DNA from: Streptomyces sp. TP-A0356
GTDB taxonomy: Bacteria; Actinomycetota; Actinomycetes; Streptomycetales; Streptomycetaceae
NCBI RefSeq assembly: GCF_001417775.1
Contig: NZ_BBZJ01000032.1
Location: 45,121 to 109,120 of the forward strand
DNA length: 64,000 nucleotides
Direction: 5' to 3'
Shown here in pieces: positions 17,027 through 24,761 of the stretch; positions within the stretch are counted from its first letter, which is position 1, and the number at the start of each line of letters is the position of its first letter. Made by a program: the position numbers and the translations under genes. The notes under the pieces are model-generated. The model was not told where the DNA came from and did no database searches. It saw only the letters and a program-made list of their open reading frames with translations.

Positions 17027-18439
17027 ATGCACAGCACTCTTCGTACACGCAAGTCGCCGAAGCACCCCACGCACCCCACCCACAGGACCCGCCGAGCCGC
17101 ACAGACCGTGGCGGCCGCCGTCGTCGCCGGGGCCCTCGCGCTCACCGGCTGCAGCAACGACACCCACAAGAACGGCAGCGACAAGGCGAGCGGCGGCGGC
17201 CAGGAGAGCGGCGCCACGGTCACGCTCCCCAAGCTGAACGGCCAGACCCTGGAGGTCGCCGCCGTCTGGACCGGCGGCGAGCAGGCCAACTTCAAGAAGG
17301 TGCTCGCCGAGTTCGAGAAGCGCACCGGCGCCAAGGTCACCTTCGTGCCCGCTCAGGACCCGATCGTCAACTTCCTCGGTTCGAAGATCGCCGGCGGTCA
17401 GCCGCCGGACGTCGCGCTGCTCCCGCAGCCCGGCGCCATCAAGCAGGCCGTCGAGAAGAACTGGGCCAAGCCCCTCGGCGCCGAGGCGCAGGCGGAGCTC
17501 GCCAAGAACTACTCGGGGGGCTGGCAGGACATCGGCAAGGTGGGTGGCAAGCAGTACGGCGTCTACTACAAGGCCGCCAACAAGTCCCTGATCTGGTACA
17601 ACGCGAAGGTCTTCCAGGGCGCGGGCGCCCAGGAGCCCAAGCGCTGGGAGGAGTTGACCAAGGTCGCCCAGGCCGTCTACGACTCCGGGGTCACCCCCTT
17701 CTCCATCGGCGGGGCCGACGGCTGGACCCTCACCGACTGGTTCGAGAACGTCTATCTCTCCCAGGCGGGCCCGGACAAGTACGATCAGCTGGCCCAGCAC
17801 AAGATCAAGTGGACGGACCCGTCCGTGAAGGACGCGCTGACCACGCTCGCCCAGATCTGGGGCAAGCAGGAGTACATCGCGGGCGGCGCGAAGGGCGCGC
17901 TGCAGACCGAGTTCCCGGTCTCCGTGACCCAGACGTTCACCGGCGGCGCCCAGCCCAAGGCCGGCATGGTCTTCGAGGGCGACTTCGCGCAGGTCAACAT
18001 CGGGGAGACCAAGGCGAAGATCGGCACGGACGCGAAGGTGTTCCCGTTCCCCGCCGTGGGCGGTCAGGCGCCCGTGGTCACCGGCGGCGACGCGGCCGTC
18101 GTCTTCAAGGACTCCAAGGCGGCCCAGGCGCTGGTCACCTTCCTGGCCTCCCCGGACGCGGCCACGATCCAGGCGAAGCTCGGCGGCTATCTTTCGCCCA
18201 ACAAGTCGGTCGCGCCGTCCGCGTACCCGAACGCGGTGCAGCAGAAGATGGCCAAGGCACTGATCGACGCCGGAGACAACTTCCGCTTCGACATGTCCGA
18301 CCAGGCCCCGCAGGCCTTCGGCGGCACGCCCGGCAAGGGCGAGTGGAAGGACCTCCAGGACTTCCTGAAGAACCCGAAGGACGTCGCGGGCACCCAGACG
18401 AAGCTGGAGGCGGACGCGGCGAAGGCGTACGGGGGCTGA
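17027..18439 (+). CDS. Sugar ABC transporter solute-binding lipoprotein
   Basis: 470 residues from the ATG at 17027. The N-terminus is a basic stretch, a hydrophobic core (TVAAAVVAGALAL) and the lipobox LTGC, so it is lipid-anchored outside the membrane. The remainder is a family 1 solute-binding protein (for example ALTGCSNDTHK then LNGQTLEVAAVWTGGEQANFKKVLAEF split over the core). Such proteins bind oligosaccharides. It is first in a three-gene operon with two permeases. No ATPase is present, so the shared MsiK-type ATPase, encoded elsewhere in Streptomyces, probably energises it. Sugar not predictable. Confidence 0.92.
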   Translation: MHSTLRTRKSPKHPTHPTHRTRRAAQTVAAAVVAGALALTGCSNDTHKNGSDKASGGGQESGATVTLPKLNGQTLEVAAVWTGGEQANFKKVLAEFEKRTGAKVTFVPAQDPIVNFLGSKIAGGQPPDVALLPQPGAIKQAVEKNWAKPLGAEAQAELAKNYSGGWQDIGKVGGKQYGVYYKAANKSLIWYNAKVFQGAGAQEPKRWEELTKVAQAVYDSGVTPFSIGGADGWTLTDWFENVYLSQAGPDKYDQLAQHKIKWTDPSVKDALTTLAQIWGKQEYIAGGAKGALQTEFPVSVTQTFTGGAQPKAGMVFEGDFAQVNIGETKAKIGTDAKVFPFPAVGGQAPVVTGGDAAVVFKDSKAAQALVTFLASPDAATIQAKLGGYLSPNKSVAPSAYPNAVQQKMAKALIDAGDNFRFDMSDQAPQAFGGTPGKGEWKDLQDFLKNPKDVAGTQTKLEADAAKAYGG

Positions 18440-18472
18440 GCCGGGCATGACCGCACGAGGAGTGAGCCGGCG

Positions 18473-19813
18473 ATGAAGCCGGTCACGGCCTCGGGCGCCG
18501 CGCCGGCGCCCGAGGCCCCTACGCGCAAGAGCGTGACCGGCACCCGGAGGACCGTGGCGGCCCTGTTCCTGCTGCCCGCCCTGGTGCTGCTCGGGGCGCT
18601 CGTGGTCTACCCGATCGGGTACTCGCTGATCCGCAGCTTCCTCGACCGGCCCGGCGACTCGTTCACCGGATTCGACAACTACCAGGCCCTGTTCACGGAC
18701 GACGCCATCCGTACCGCCCTGAAGAACAACATCGTCTGGGTGGTGGTCGCACCGGCCGTCTCGACCGCGCTGGGCCTGATCTTCGCGGTGCTGACCGAAC
18801 GGGTGCGCTGGGGAACGGCGTTCAAGCTGGTCGTCTTCATGCCGATGGCGATCTCGATGCTCGCCGCCGGGATCATCTTCCGGCTGGTCTACGACCAGGA
18901 CCCGGGCAAGGGTGTCGCCAACGCGGTGTGGGTGGGCGTCCACGACACGTTCGCCGAGTCGTCCGCGTTCCCGAAGGCCCATCCGGGCCGCCGGTCGCCC
19001 CTGACACCCGACCGGGGCGGCTTCCTCACCACCGCGACCGTGCACACGGGCCAGTCGGTGCCGCTTCCCCTGGTGGGCGTCGCGCCCGACAAGATGCCGA
19101 AGAGCGCGAAGAGGGCCGTCCAGGCGAAGCCGGAGCCCGGGAAGATCACCGGCACGGCCTGGCAGGACTTCACCCGCGGCAAGGGCGTCGGCAGACTCGG
19201 CGTGGTCGACCCGTCCGAACAGGGTTACGCCGGAATGCGGATCGAGGCGGTGAGGGACGGCAGGGTCGTTGCCTCGACCAAGGCCGCCGCCGACGGCACG
19301 TTCACGCTCCCGGCCGCCGCCGACGGGGCCCGGCTGCGGCTTCCGGCGAGCAACTTCCGCGAGCCGTACAACGGGGTCGACTGGCTCGGGCCGGCGCTCG
19401 TCACACCCTCCGTCATCGGCGCGTACGTATGGATGTGGGCCGGTTTCGCGATGGTGCTGATCGCCGCGGGGCTCGCGGGCGTGCCGCGGGAGCTGCTGGA
19501 GGCGGCGCGGGTGGACGGCGCGAACGAGTGGCAGGTGTTCCGCCGGGTCACCGTGCCGCTGCTGGCACCCGTGCTCGCGGTCGTCGCCGTCACGTTGATG
19601 ATCAACGTTCTGAAGATCTTCGACCTGATCTTCATCATTCCGCCGGGCTCGTCCCAGGGCGATGCGAACGTCCTGGCCCTGGAGCTGTATCGCAAGGGCT
19701 TCTCGGAGGACCAGCCGGGCATCGCGAGCGCGATCGCGGTGTTCCTGCTGCTGCTCGTGATCCCGGTGATGCTGTTCAACATCCGGCGGCTGCGGCGGGA
19801 GGTCAGGCGATGA
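18473..19813 (+). CDS. Sugar ABC permease (MalF type) with large extracytoplasmic insertion
   Basis: 446 residues against about 300 for the family. Residues 28-145 carry the first three membrane segments (AALFLLPALVLLGALVV, VWVVVAPAVSTALGLIFAVL, VVFMPMAISMLAAGIIF). About residues 155-305 are a hydrophilic insertion, including a beta-rich, Ig/carboxypeptidase-regulatory-like stretch (GMRIEAVRDGRVVASTKAAA). Then come the remaining membrane segments and the coupling EAA loop (ELLEAARVDGANEWQVFRRV). The insertion sits where E. coli MalF has its P2 loop, which contacts the binding protein. It starts 33 bases after the lipoprotein gene and overlaps the next by four bases. Confidence 0.9.
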   Translation: MKPVTASGAAPAPEAPTRKSVTGTRRTVAALFLLPALVLLGALVVYPIGYSLIRSFLDRPGDSFTGFDNYQALFTDDAIRTALKNNIVWVVVAPAVSTALGLIFAVLTERVRWGTAFKLVVFMPMAISMLAAGIIFRLVYDQDPGKGVANAVWVGVHDTFAESSAFPKAHPGRRSPLTPDRGGFLTTATVHTGQSVPLPLVGVAPDKMPKSAKRAVQAKPEPGKITGTAWQDFTRGKGVGRLGVVDPSEQGYAGMRIEAVRDGRVVASTKAAADGTFTLPAAADGARLRLPASNFREPYNGVDWLGPALVTPSVIGAYVWMWAGFAMVLIAAGLAGVPRELLEAARVDGANEWQVFRRVTVPLLAPVLAVVAVTLMINVLKIFDLIFIIPPGSSQGDANVLALELYRKGFSEDQPGIASAIAVFLLLLVIPVMLFNIRRLRREVRR

Positions 19814-20718
19814 CGACGTATGCCGGACGTCCGACGAAGGCGGCGCCCGTCACCGCCGTCAAGGCGAAGCGGTCCCTCGGCGCACGGCTCGCGGAAGGCG
19901 TCGGCGGCGGTCTGGTGCGCGTCTTCCTCATCCTGGTGGGCCTGTTCTGGCTGGTGCCGACCGTCGGTCTGCTCCTGGCCTCGCTGCGCAAGCCGGCCGA
20001 CATGAGCGGGTCCGGCTGGTGGGAGGTCTTCAGCAAGCCCTCGCAGCTGACGTTCGAGAGCTACCAGAAGCTCCTGGAGAACGGCGACATCACCAACTCC
20101 CTGGTGAACACGGTGCTGATCACCGTCCCGGCCACGATCCTGGTCGTGGTGATCGGCTCCCTCGCGGGCTACGCCTTCGCCTGGATGGAGTTCCCGGGCC
20201 GCGACTGGTGGTTCCTGGGCGTGGTCGGCCTGCTGGTCGTGCCCGTGCAGGTGGCGCTGATCCCGATCGCCGAACTGTTCGGCAGGATCGGCCTGTTCGG
20301 CACGGTCCTGGGCGTGATCCTCTTCCACACGGGCTTCGGTCTGCCCTTCGCGGTGTTCCTGCTGCGGAACTTCTTCGCGGAGATCCCCCGGGAACTGCTG
20401 GAGGCGGCCCGTCTCGACGGCGCGGGCGAGCTGCGGCTGTTCGCCCGCGTCGTGATGCCGCTCGGCGGTCCCGCGATCGCGAGCCTCGGCATCTTCCAGT
20501 TCCTGTGGGTGTGGAACGACATGCTGGTGGCGCTGGTGTTCACCAAGTCCGGCACCCAGCCGATCACGGTGGCGCTGCAGACGCAGGTACGCCAGTTCGG
20601 CAACAACATCGATGTCCTGGCACCGGGCGCGTTCATCTCGATGGTGATCCCGCTGGCCGTGTTCTTCGCGTTCCAGCGGCAGTTCGTGTCGGGCGTCATG
20701 GCCGGGGCGGTCAAGTAG
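19810..20718 (+). CDS. Sugar ABC permease (MalG type)
   Basis: 302 residues. The start overlaps the stop of the previous permease (ATGA), so the two are translationally coupled. About six membrane segments, with the EAA motif ELLEAARLDGAGELRLFARV that contacts the ATPase, and a C-terminal GVMAGAVK tail typical of the MalG group. It pairs with the upstream permease to form the channel. A strong hairpin follows 20 bases after the stop and ends the operon. Confidence 0.93.
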   Translation: MTTYAGRPTKAAPVTAVKAKRSLGARLAEGVGGGLVRVFLILVGLFWLVPTVGLLLASLRKPADMSGSGWWEVFSKPSQLTFESYQKLLENGDITNSLVNTVLITVPATILVVVIGSLAGYAFAWMEFPGRDWWFLGVVGLLVVPVQVALIPIAELFGRIGLFGTVLGVILFHTGFGLPFAVFLLRNFFAEIPRELLEAARLDGAGELRLFARVVMPLGGPAIASLGIFQFLWVWNDMLVALVFTKSGTQPITVALQTQVRQFGNNIDVLAPGAFISMVIPLAVFFAFQRQFVSGVMAGAVK

Positions 20719-20738
20719 CCGCTGCCGCACGGAGGTTC

Positions 20739-20767
20739 AGGGGTGGACCGAGGGCCGGTCCACCCCT
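20739..20767 (+). terminator. Rho-independent terminator of the sugar ABC operon
   Basis: Perfect 12-bp stem (20739-20750 with 20756-20767), 5-base loop, no clear T run, as is common in Streptomyces. Confidence 0.8.
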
Positions 20768-20882
20768 CGCCGTTCGCCCGGGGTTTCCGTCGGCGTTCCC
20801 TCACATGCCACATCCGGCGTAACCAAACCACCCCATCGGCCGTTTCCGGGCAGTATGCCCGCGTCGATCCCATGGATGCCCC

Positions 20883-23138
20883 TTGCCCAGGTTCAGTGTC
20901 ATCGTCCCCGCGTACAAGGTTCAGGCGTACCTCCAGGAATGCCTCACATCCGTGCTGGAACAGTCGTACACGGACCTGGAAGTGATCGCGGTCGACGACC
21001 ACTCGCCCGACGCCTGCGGCGCGATCATCGACGAGTTCGCCGCCGACGACCCCCGTGTCCGTCCGGTGCACCTGCCCCGGAACGTGGGGCTCGGGCGCGC
21101 TCGCAACGCGGGGCTGGAGCGGGCCGGGGGCGACTATCTGCTCTTCCTGGACGGCCACGACAGCCTGGCCCCGGGCGCGCTCCGGGACATCGCCGACCGG
21201 CTGAAGGACACCTCCGACCCGGACGTCCTGGTCTTCGACTACGCCCGTACGTACTGGACGGGCAGGACGGTCCGCAACCAGTTCGCCACCCTGCTCACCG
21301 AGCGGGGTCCGGCGCCCTTCGGCCTCGCCGACCGTCCCGGCCTGCTCTCGCTGCCGATGATGGTCTCGAACAAGGCCTACCGCCGGGACTTCGTCGAGCG
21401 GGAGGGCTTCACCTTCCCGCCCGGCGACTACGAGGACGCCCCCTGGACGTTCCCGGTGCTGCTGACCGCGGACACCATCGCCACCCTCGGCCGGGTCTGC
21501 GTCCACTACCGCCGGCGCCGCCGGGGCAACATCCTCGGCTCGACCAGCCGCACGCACTTCGACATCTTCGACCAGTACGACCGGGTCTTCACGTACGTCG
21601 ACACGCGCCCCGGGCTCACCCGCTGGCGGCCGGCGCTGTTCCGCCTCATGGTCGACCATCTGGTCACGGTCTACGTCCGGCGCGGCCGGCTGCCGCGGGA
21701 CAGCCGCGCCGAGTTCCTGCGGCGGGCCCGCGCCCACTACCGCCGCTACCGCGTCCCTGGCGCCCCCCTGCACCCGCGCCATCTGCTGATCCGCTTCGGC
21801 GGCCATCGCACCCACCGTCTGCTGTCCCTGGCCTGGCGCCTCGCGCGCGGGATGCGGCGCCCGGCCGCCCGGGGAACCCGGGCTCTGGCCGCCGCCGCGC
21901 TGCGGGCGCACTACCGCATCCAGCTCCGCCTCCCGCTGCGCGCCGACCGTGCCGTCTTCTCCCGAGACGCAGGGGGCGCGTACGGCTGCAACCCGGGCGC
22001 CCTGGAGTCCGCGTTCCGCAATCTGGTCCCGCACATCCGCACCGCGTGGATCGCGCAGCCCGAGCACCACCACACGATCCCGGTGGCCACGCGCCGGCTG
22101 CGGCCCGGCTCGGCCGGGTACTGGACGGCGCTGGCCCGCTCCAAGTACCTCGTCCACAACGCCGACTTCGACCGCCGACTGATCAAGCGCCCCGGCCAGG
22201 TCGTGGTCCAGACCCGGCAGGGCACCCCGCTCAAGCGCATGGGCCTGGACCTCCAGGACCGTCCGGCGGCCGCCGCCGGCACCGACTTCGGCCGGATGCT
22301 GCGCTCCGCCGACACCTGGGACTACGTCGTCTCCGCCAACCGCCACTCCACTCTCGTCTGGGAGCGCGTGTTCCCGTCCTCGTTCACCACGCTGGAGTAC
22401 GGGCTCCCCCGAAACGACGTCTTCGCCCGGTCGACCTCGGCGGACGTGACCCGGCTGCGGGAGACCTTCGGCATCCCCGAGGGTTCGGTGGCGATCCTGT
22501 ACGCGCCGACCTACCGCGACTACCGCCCCGGCGGGCGCCTCGCCCTGGACCTGGAGCGCGTCCTGCACCGGCTCGGCCCGCGCCATGTGCTGCTGACCCG
22601 CGCGCACCCCTCCCACGGCGAGCCGCTCGTGCGGGACGGCGGCGGCCGGGTCATCGACGTCTCCGGCCACCCGAGCGTGGAGTCGGTCTGCCTGGCGTCG
22701 GACGCGCTGGTCACCGACTACTCGTCGCTGATGTTCGACTACGCCAACCTCGACCGCCCGATCGTGGTGTACGCGGACGACTGGGAGGCGTACGAGGCGG
22801 CCCGCGGCACCTACTTCGACCTGCGGGCCTTCCCGCCGGGCGCCGTCGCCCGCGACGAGGACGAGCTGATCGACATCTTCGTGACGGGCCACTGGTGCGG
22901 CTCGCGCTCGGCGCAGTTGCGGGCCGCGTTCCGCGAACGCTTCTGCCCGCACGACGACGGGCGCGCCGCCGAGCGGATCGTGCGCCGGGTCGTGCTCGGG
23001 GAGAACGCCTGGCTGCCGCCGGTCGTGCCCCTGGCAGGCCGGCATCCGGTCCCGTCCGCCGCGGCGGGCCTGCCGACGGTGCGGCTCGCGACCGTCCCGG
23101 CGCCGGGCCGCCGTGTGCCGGTCACCGAGCGCCTCTGA
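20883..23138 (+). CDS. Bifunctional GT2 glycosyltransferase / TagF-like CDP-glycerol glycerophosphotransferase
   Basis: 751 residues. The start is a TTG at 20883 (MPRFSVIVPAYKV); no in-frame ATG or GTG lies close upstream. Residues 1-230 form a GT2 domain (VIVPAYKVQAYLQECL, AVDDHSPD). Residues about 370-720 are a TagF/TarF-like glycerophosphotransferase (YAPTYRDYRP, LTRAHPSHGE, VTDYSSLMFDYANL). The enzyme would build a glycerol- or ribitol-phosphate wall polymer with sugar branches on the inner membrane face. The GT2 acid motif reads LFLDGHDSL, so the usual second Asp of DxD is His. Likely part of a wall-teichoic-acid-type region with the TagGH exporter downstream. Confidence 0.88.
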   Translation: MPRFSVIVPAYKVQAYLQECLTSVLEQSYTDLEVIAVDDHSPDACGAIIDEFAADDPRVRPVHLPRNVGLGRARNAGLERAGGDYLLFLDGHDSLAPGALRDIADRLKDTSDPDVLVFDYARTYWTGRTVRNQFATLLTERGPAPFGLADRPGLLSLPMMVSNKAYRRDFVEREGFTFPPGDYEDAPWTFPVLLTADTIATLGRVCVHYRRRRRGNILGSTSRTHFDIFDQYDRVFTYVDTRPGLTRWRPALFRLMVDHLVTVYVRRGRLPRDSRAEFLRRARAHYRRYRVPGAPLHPRHLLIRFGGHRTHRLLSLAWRLARGMRRPAARGTRALAAAALRAHYRIQLRLPLRADRAVFSRDAGGAYGCNPGALESAFRNLVPHIRTAWIAQPEHHHTIPVATRRLRPGSAGYWTALARSKYLVHNADFDRRLIKRPGQVVVQTRQGTPLKRMGLDLQDRPAAAAGTDFGRMLRSADTWDYVVSANRHSTLVWERVFPSSFTTLEYGLPRNDVFARSTSADVTRLRETFGIPEGSVAILYAPTYRDYRPGGRLALDLERVLHRLGPRHVLLTRAHPSHGEPLVRDGGGRVIDVSGHPSVESVCLASDALVTDYSSLMFDYANLDRPIVVYADDWEAYEAARGTYFDLRAFPPGAVARDEDELIDIFVTGHWCGSRSAQLRAAFRERFCPHDDGRAAERIVRRVVLGENAWLPPVVPLAGRHPVPSAAAGLPTVRLATVPAPGRRVPVTERL

Positions 23139-23524
23139 CCCGGCCCCGAGCCCCGGAGTTCCGCCATGCCGCGCAGGCCGACCCCCACCAGGCCCATCAC
23201 CTGGCGTCCCGCCGGACGGCCGGCGCGCCGCCTCCCACGACATCCGGGCCCGGGGACAGGACCCCCGTGCCCCCGTGCAGCGCCGCGTACCGCCGCGCGT
23301 TCGTCGCCGCGTACCGGCTCGCCTTCCCGGCCGGTGCGGTCCGGTCACGACGCCCAGGCATCGATCCCCCAGCCGGCCACGGGTGACCGCGATGTGCTGA
23401 CCTCGACGTGAGTGCTCGACATGAGCGTCGCCCCCGGGCCGGGCGCGGACAGGCGAACGGCCTCGTACGCCGTCGAGGACGTACGAGGCCGCGCGCGGTG
23501 TCGATTACTCGATGACGAGCTCGA
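23139..23524. other. Intergenic region between TagF-like and ohr genes
   Basis: 386 bases between convergent genes. Short reading frames here are Arg/Pro-rich and have no recognisable family; I call none. The stretch holds the ohr terminator (23459-23490) and part of a 20-bp tandem duplication at the ohr stop. Confidence 0.6.
23459..23490 (-). terminator. Terminator hairpin downstream of ohr
   Basis: Perfect 11-bp stem (23459-23469 with 23480-23490) with a 10-base loop. It lies 34 bases past the ohr stop and between convergent genes, so it may act both ways. Confidence 0.7.
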
Positions 23525-23545
23525 CTACTCGATGACGAGCTCGAC
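23506..23545. repeat. 20-bp tandem duplication spanning the ohr stop codon
   Basis: Two exact head-to-tail copies (23506-23525 and 23526-23545) of TACTCGATGACGAGCTCGAC. The inner copy is the end of the ohr coding sequence with most of its stop; the outer copy is a duplicate placed just after the stop. Confidence 0.9.
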
Positions 23546-23938
23546 CGGGATGTTGCCGCGGGTCGCGTTGGAGTAGGGGCAGACCTGGTGGGCCTGCTCG
23601 ACCAGCTTGCGGCCGGTCGCCTCGTCCACGGAGTCGGGCAGCTCGATGCGCAGGGTGACCGCGAGGCCGAAGCCCTCGCCCTGCTTGCCGATGCCGACCT
23701 CACCGGTCACCGCGGCGTCGCTGACATCGACCTTCGCCTGTCGGCCGACCAGGCCGAGGGCGCTGGCGAAGCAGGCGGCGTACCCGGCGGCGAACAGCTG
23801 CTCGGGGTTGGTGCCCTGGCCGCTGCCGCCCATCTCCACCGGAATGGCCAGCTGGAGGTCAAGCTTGCCGTCGGAGCTGACGGCGCGCCCGTCGCGGCCG
23901 TGGGTGGCGGTGGCGACGGCGGTGTAGAGCGCGTCCAT
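23525..23938 (-). CDS. ohr: Organic hydroperoxide resistance protein Ohr
   Basis: 137 residues, standard Ohr length. Both catalytic cysteines are present: one in the AACFASAL helix and one in QVCPYSNATRGN. These reduce organic peroxides in the cytoplasm using lipoylated protein as reductant. The divergent gene encodes a MarR-family OhrR, the cognate peroxide-sensing repressor, and inverted repeats lie between them. Confidence 0.96.
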   Translation of the reverse strand: MDALYTAVATATHGRDGRAVSSDGKLDLQLAIPVEMGGSGQGTNPEQLFAAGYAACFASALGLVGRQAKVDVSDAAVTGEVGIGKQGEGFGLAVTLRIELPDSVDEATGRKLVEQAHQVCPYSNATRGNIPVELVIE

Positions 23939-24013
23939 GGAGAACCATCCCTCTCGAGTTCAGGCGGCCGGCTCTCCGGGGTGTCCGGGCCGCCTCATGA
24001 GGACAAGTAGAGC

Positions 24014-24036
24014 ACACAATTCAGTTGTGTACAACT
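24014..24036. promoter_or_regulatory. Putative OhrR operator
   Basis: Two overlapping inverted repeats in the ohr/ohrR gap: ACACAA-n5-TTGTGT (24014-24030) and AGTTGT-gt-ACAACT (24023-24036). The region is AT-rich against its surroundings. OhrR proteins bind AT-rich palindromes with ACAATT-like half-sites, so this is the likely repression site for both genes. Confidence 0.7.
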
Positions 24037-24066
24037 AAATAGCCCACACAAGCTATCCTGAAGGGC

Positions 24067-24564
24067 ATGACGACCACGCCGACCCCCAGCGCCGAGGCCT
24101 CCGCGGACGAGGAGTTCCTGCGGCTCGACCGCCAGATCTGCTTCTCGCTCAACGCCGCGTCCCGCGCCTTCAACGGCGTCTACCGCGTCGTACTGAAGGA
24201 CCTCGGGCTCACCTATCCGCAGTACCTCGTGATGCTGGTGCTGTGGGAGCACGGAGAGCTGCCGGTGAAGAAGCTCGGCGAGCATCTGCGGCTGGACTCC
24301 GGAACGCTGTCGCCGCTGCTGAAGCGGCTGGAGGCGGCGGGCCTGGTACGGCGGGAGCGCAGCACGCGCGACGAACGGTCCGTGCACGTCCACCTCACCG
24401 ACGAGGGCATGGCACTGAAGGAGCGCGCCCTGCTGGTCCCCCGCCGTATCGCCGCGGCGACCGGCTTCGACCTGACGGAGATCACGGAGCTGCGGACCCG
24501 ACTCGACCGTCTGACCGTGGCGCTGGACGCGGCGGCACTGGATGAGACGCCCGGCTGCGCCTAG
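24067..24564 (+). CDS. ohrR: MarR-family organic peroxide sensor OhrR
   Basis: 165 residues with the MarR winged helix (LGEHLRLDSGTLSPLLKRLE; wing RRERSTRDERSV). The reactive cysteine near residue 29 lies in LDRQICFSLN, where OhrR proteins carry their peroxide-sensing Cys. Oxidation releases it from the operator and induces ohr. It diverges from ohr with a 128-base gap holding palindromes. Confidence 0.94.
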   Translation: MTTTPTPSAEASADEEFLRLDRQICFSLNAASRAFNGVYRVVLKDLGLTYPQYLVMLVLWEHGELPVKKLGEHLRLDSGTLSPLLKRLEAAGLVRRERSTRDERSVHVHLTDEGMALKERALLVPRRIAAATGFDLTEITELRTRLDRLTVALDAAALDETPGCA

Positions 24565-24761
24565 GGTCGGTCCCCGTCGGCGAGGCGCGTCCGCTGCTCG
24601 CGGCGTACGCAGAGGCGTACGTAGGGTCGAAGCGTGCCGGTGACCGACTCATGCCCGCATTCAACAGGGACCGGTTTCGTGTGATTAACTAACCTTTTTG
24701 CCGGGTATTGACGGCGCACCTGCCCGCATGCGACGACCATGCGGCTTACCATCCGGGCTTG

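Noticed and set aside
20169..23348. A 1059-residue minus-strand frame opposite the TagF-like gene
   Set aside because: Arg/Gly-rich shadow without any motif.
23166..23411. Small Arg/Pro-rich plus-strand protein after the TagF-like gene
   Set aside because: No RBS, no family and shadow-like composition.
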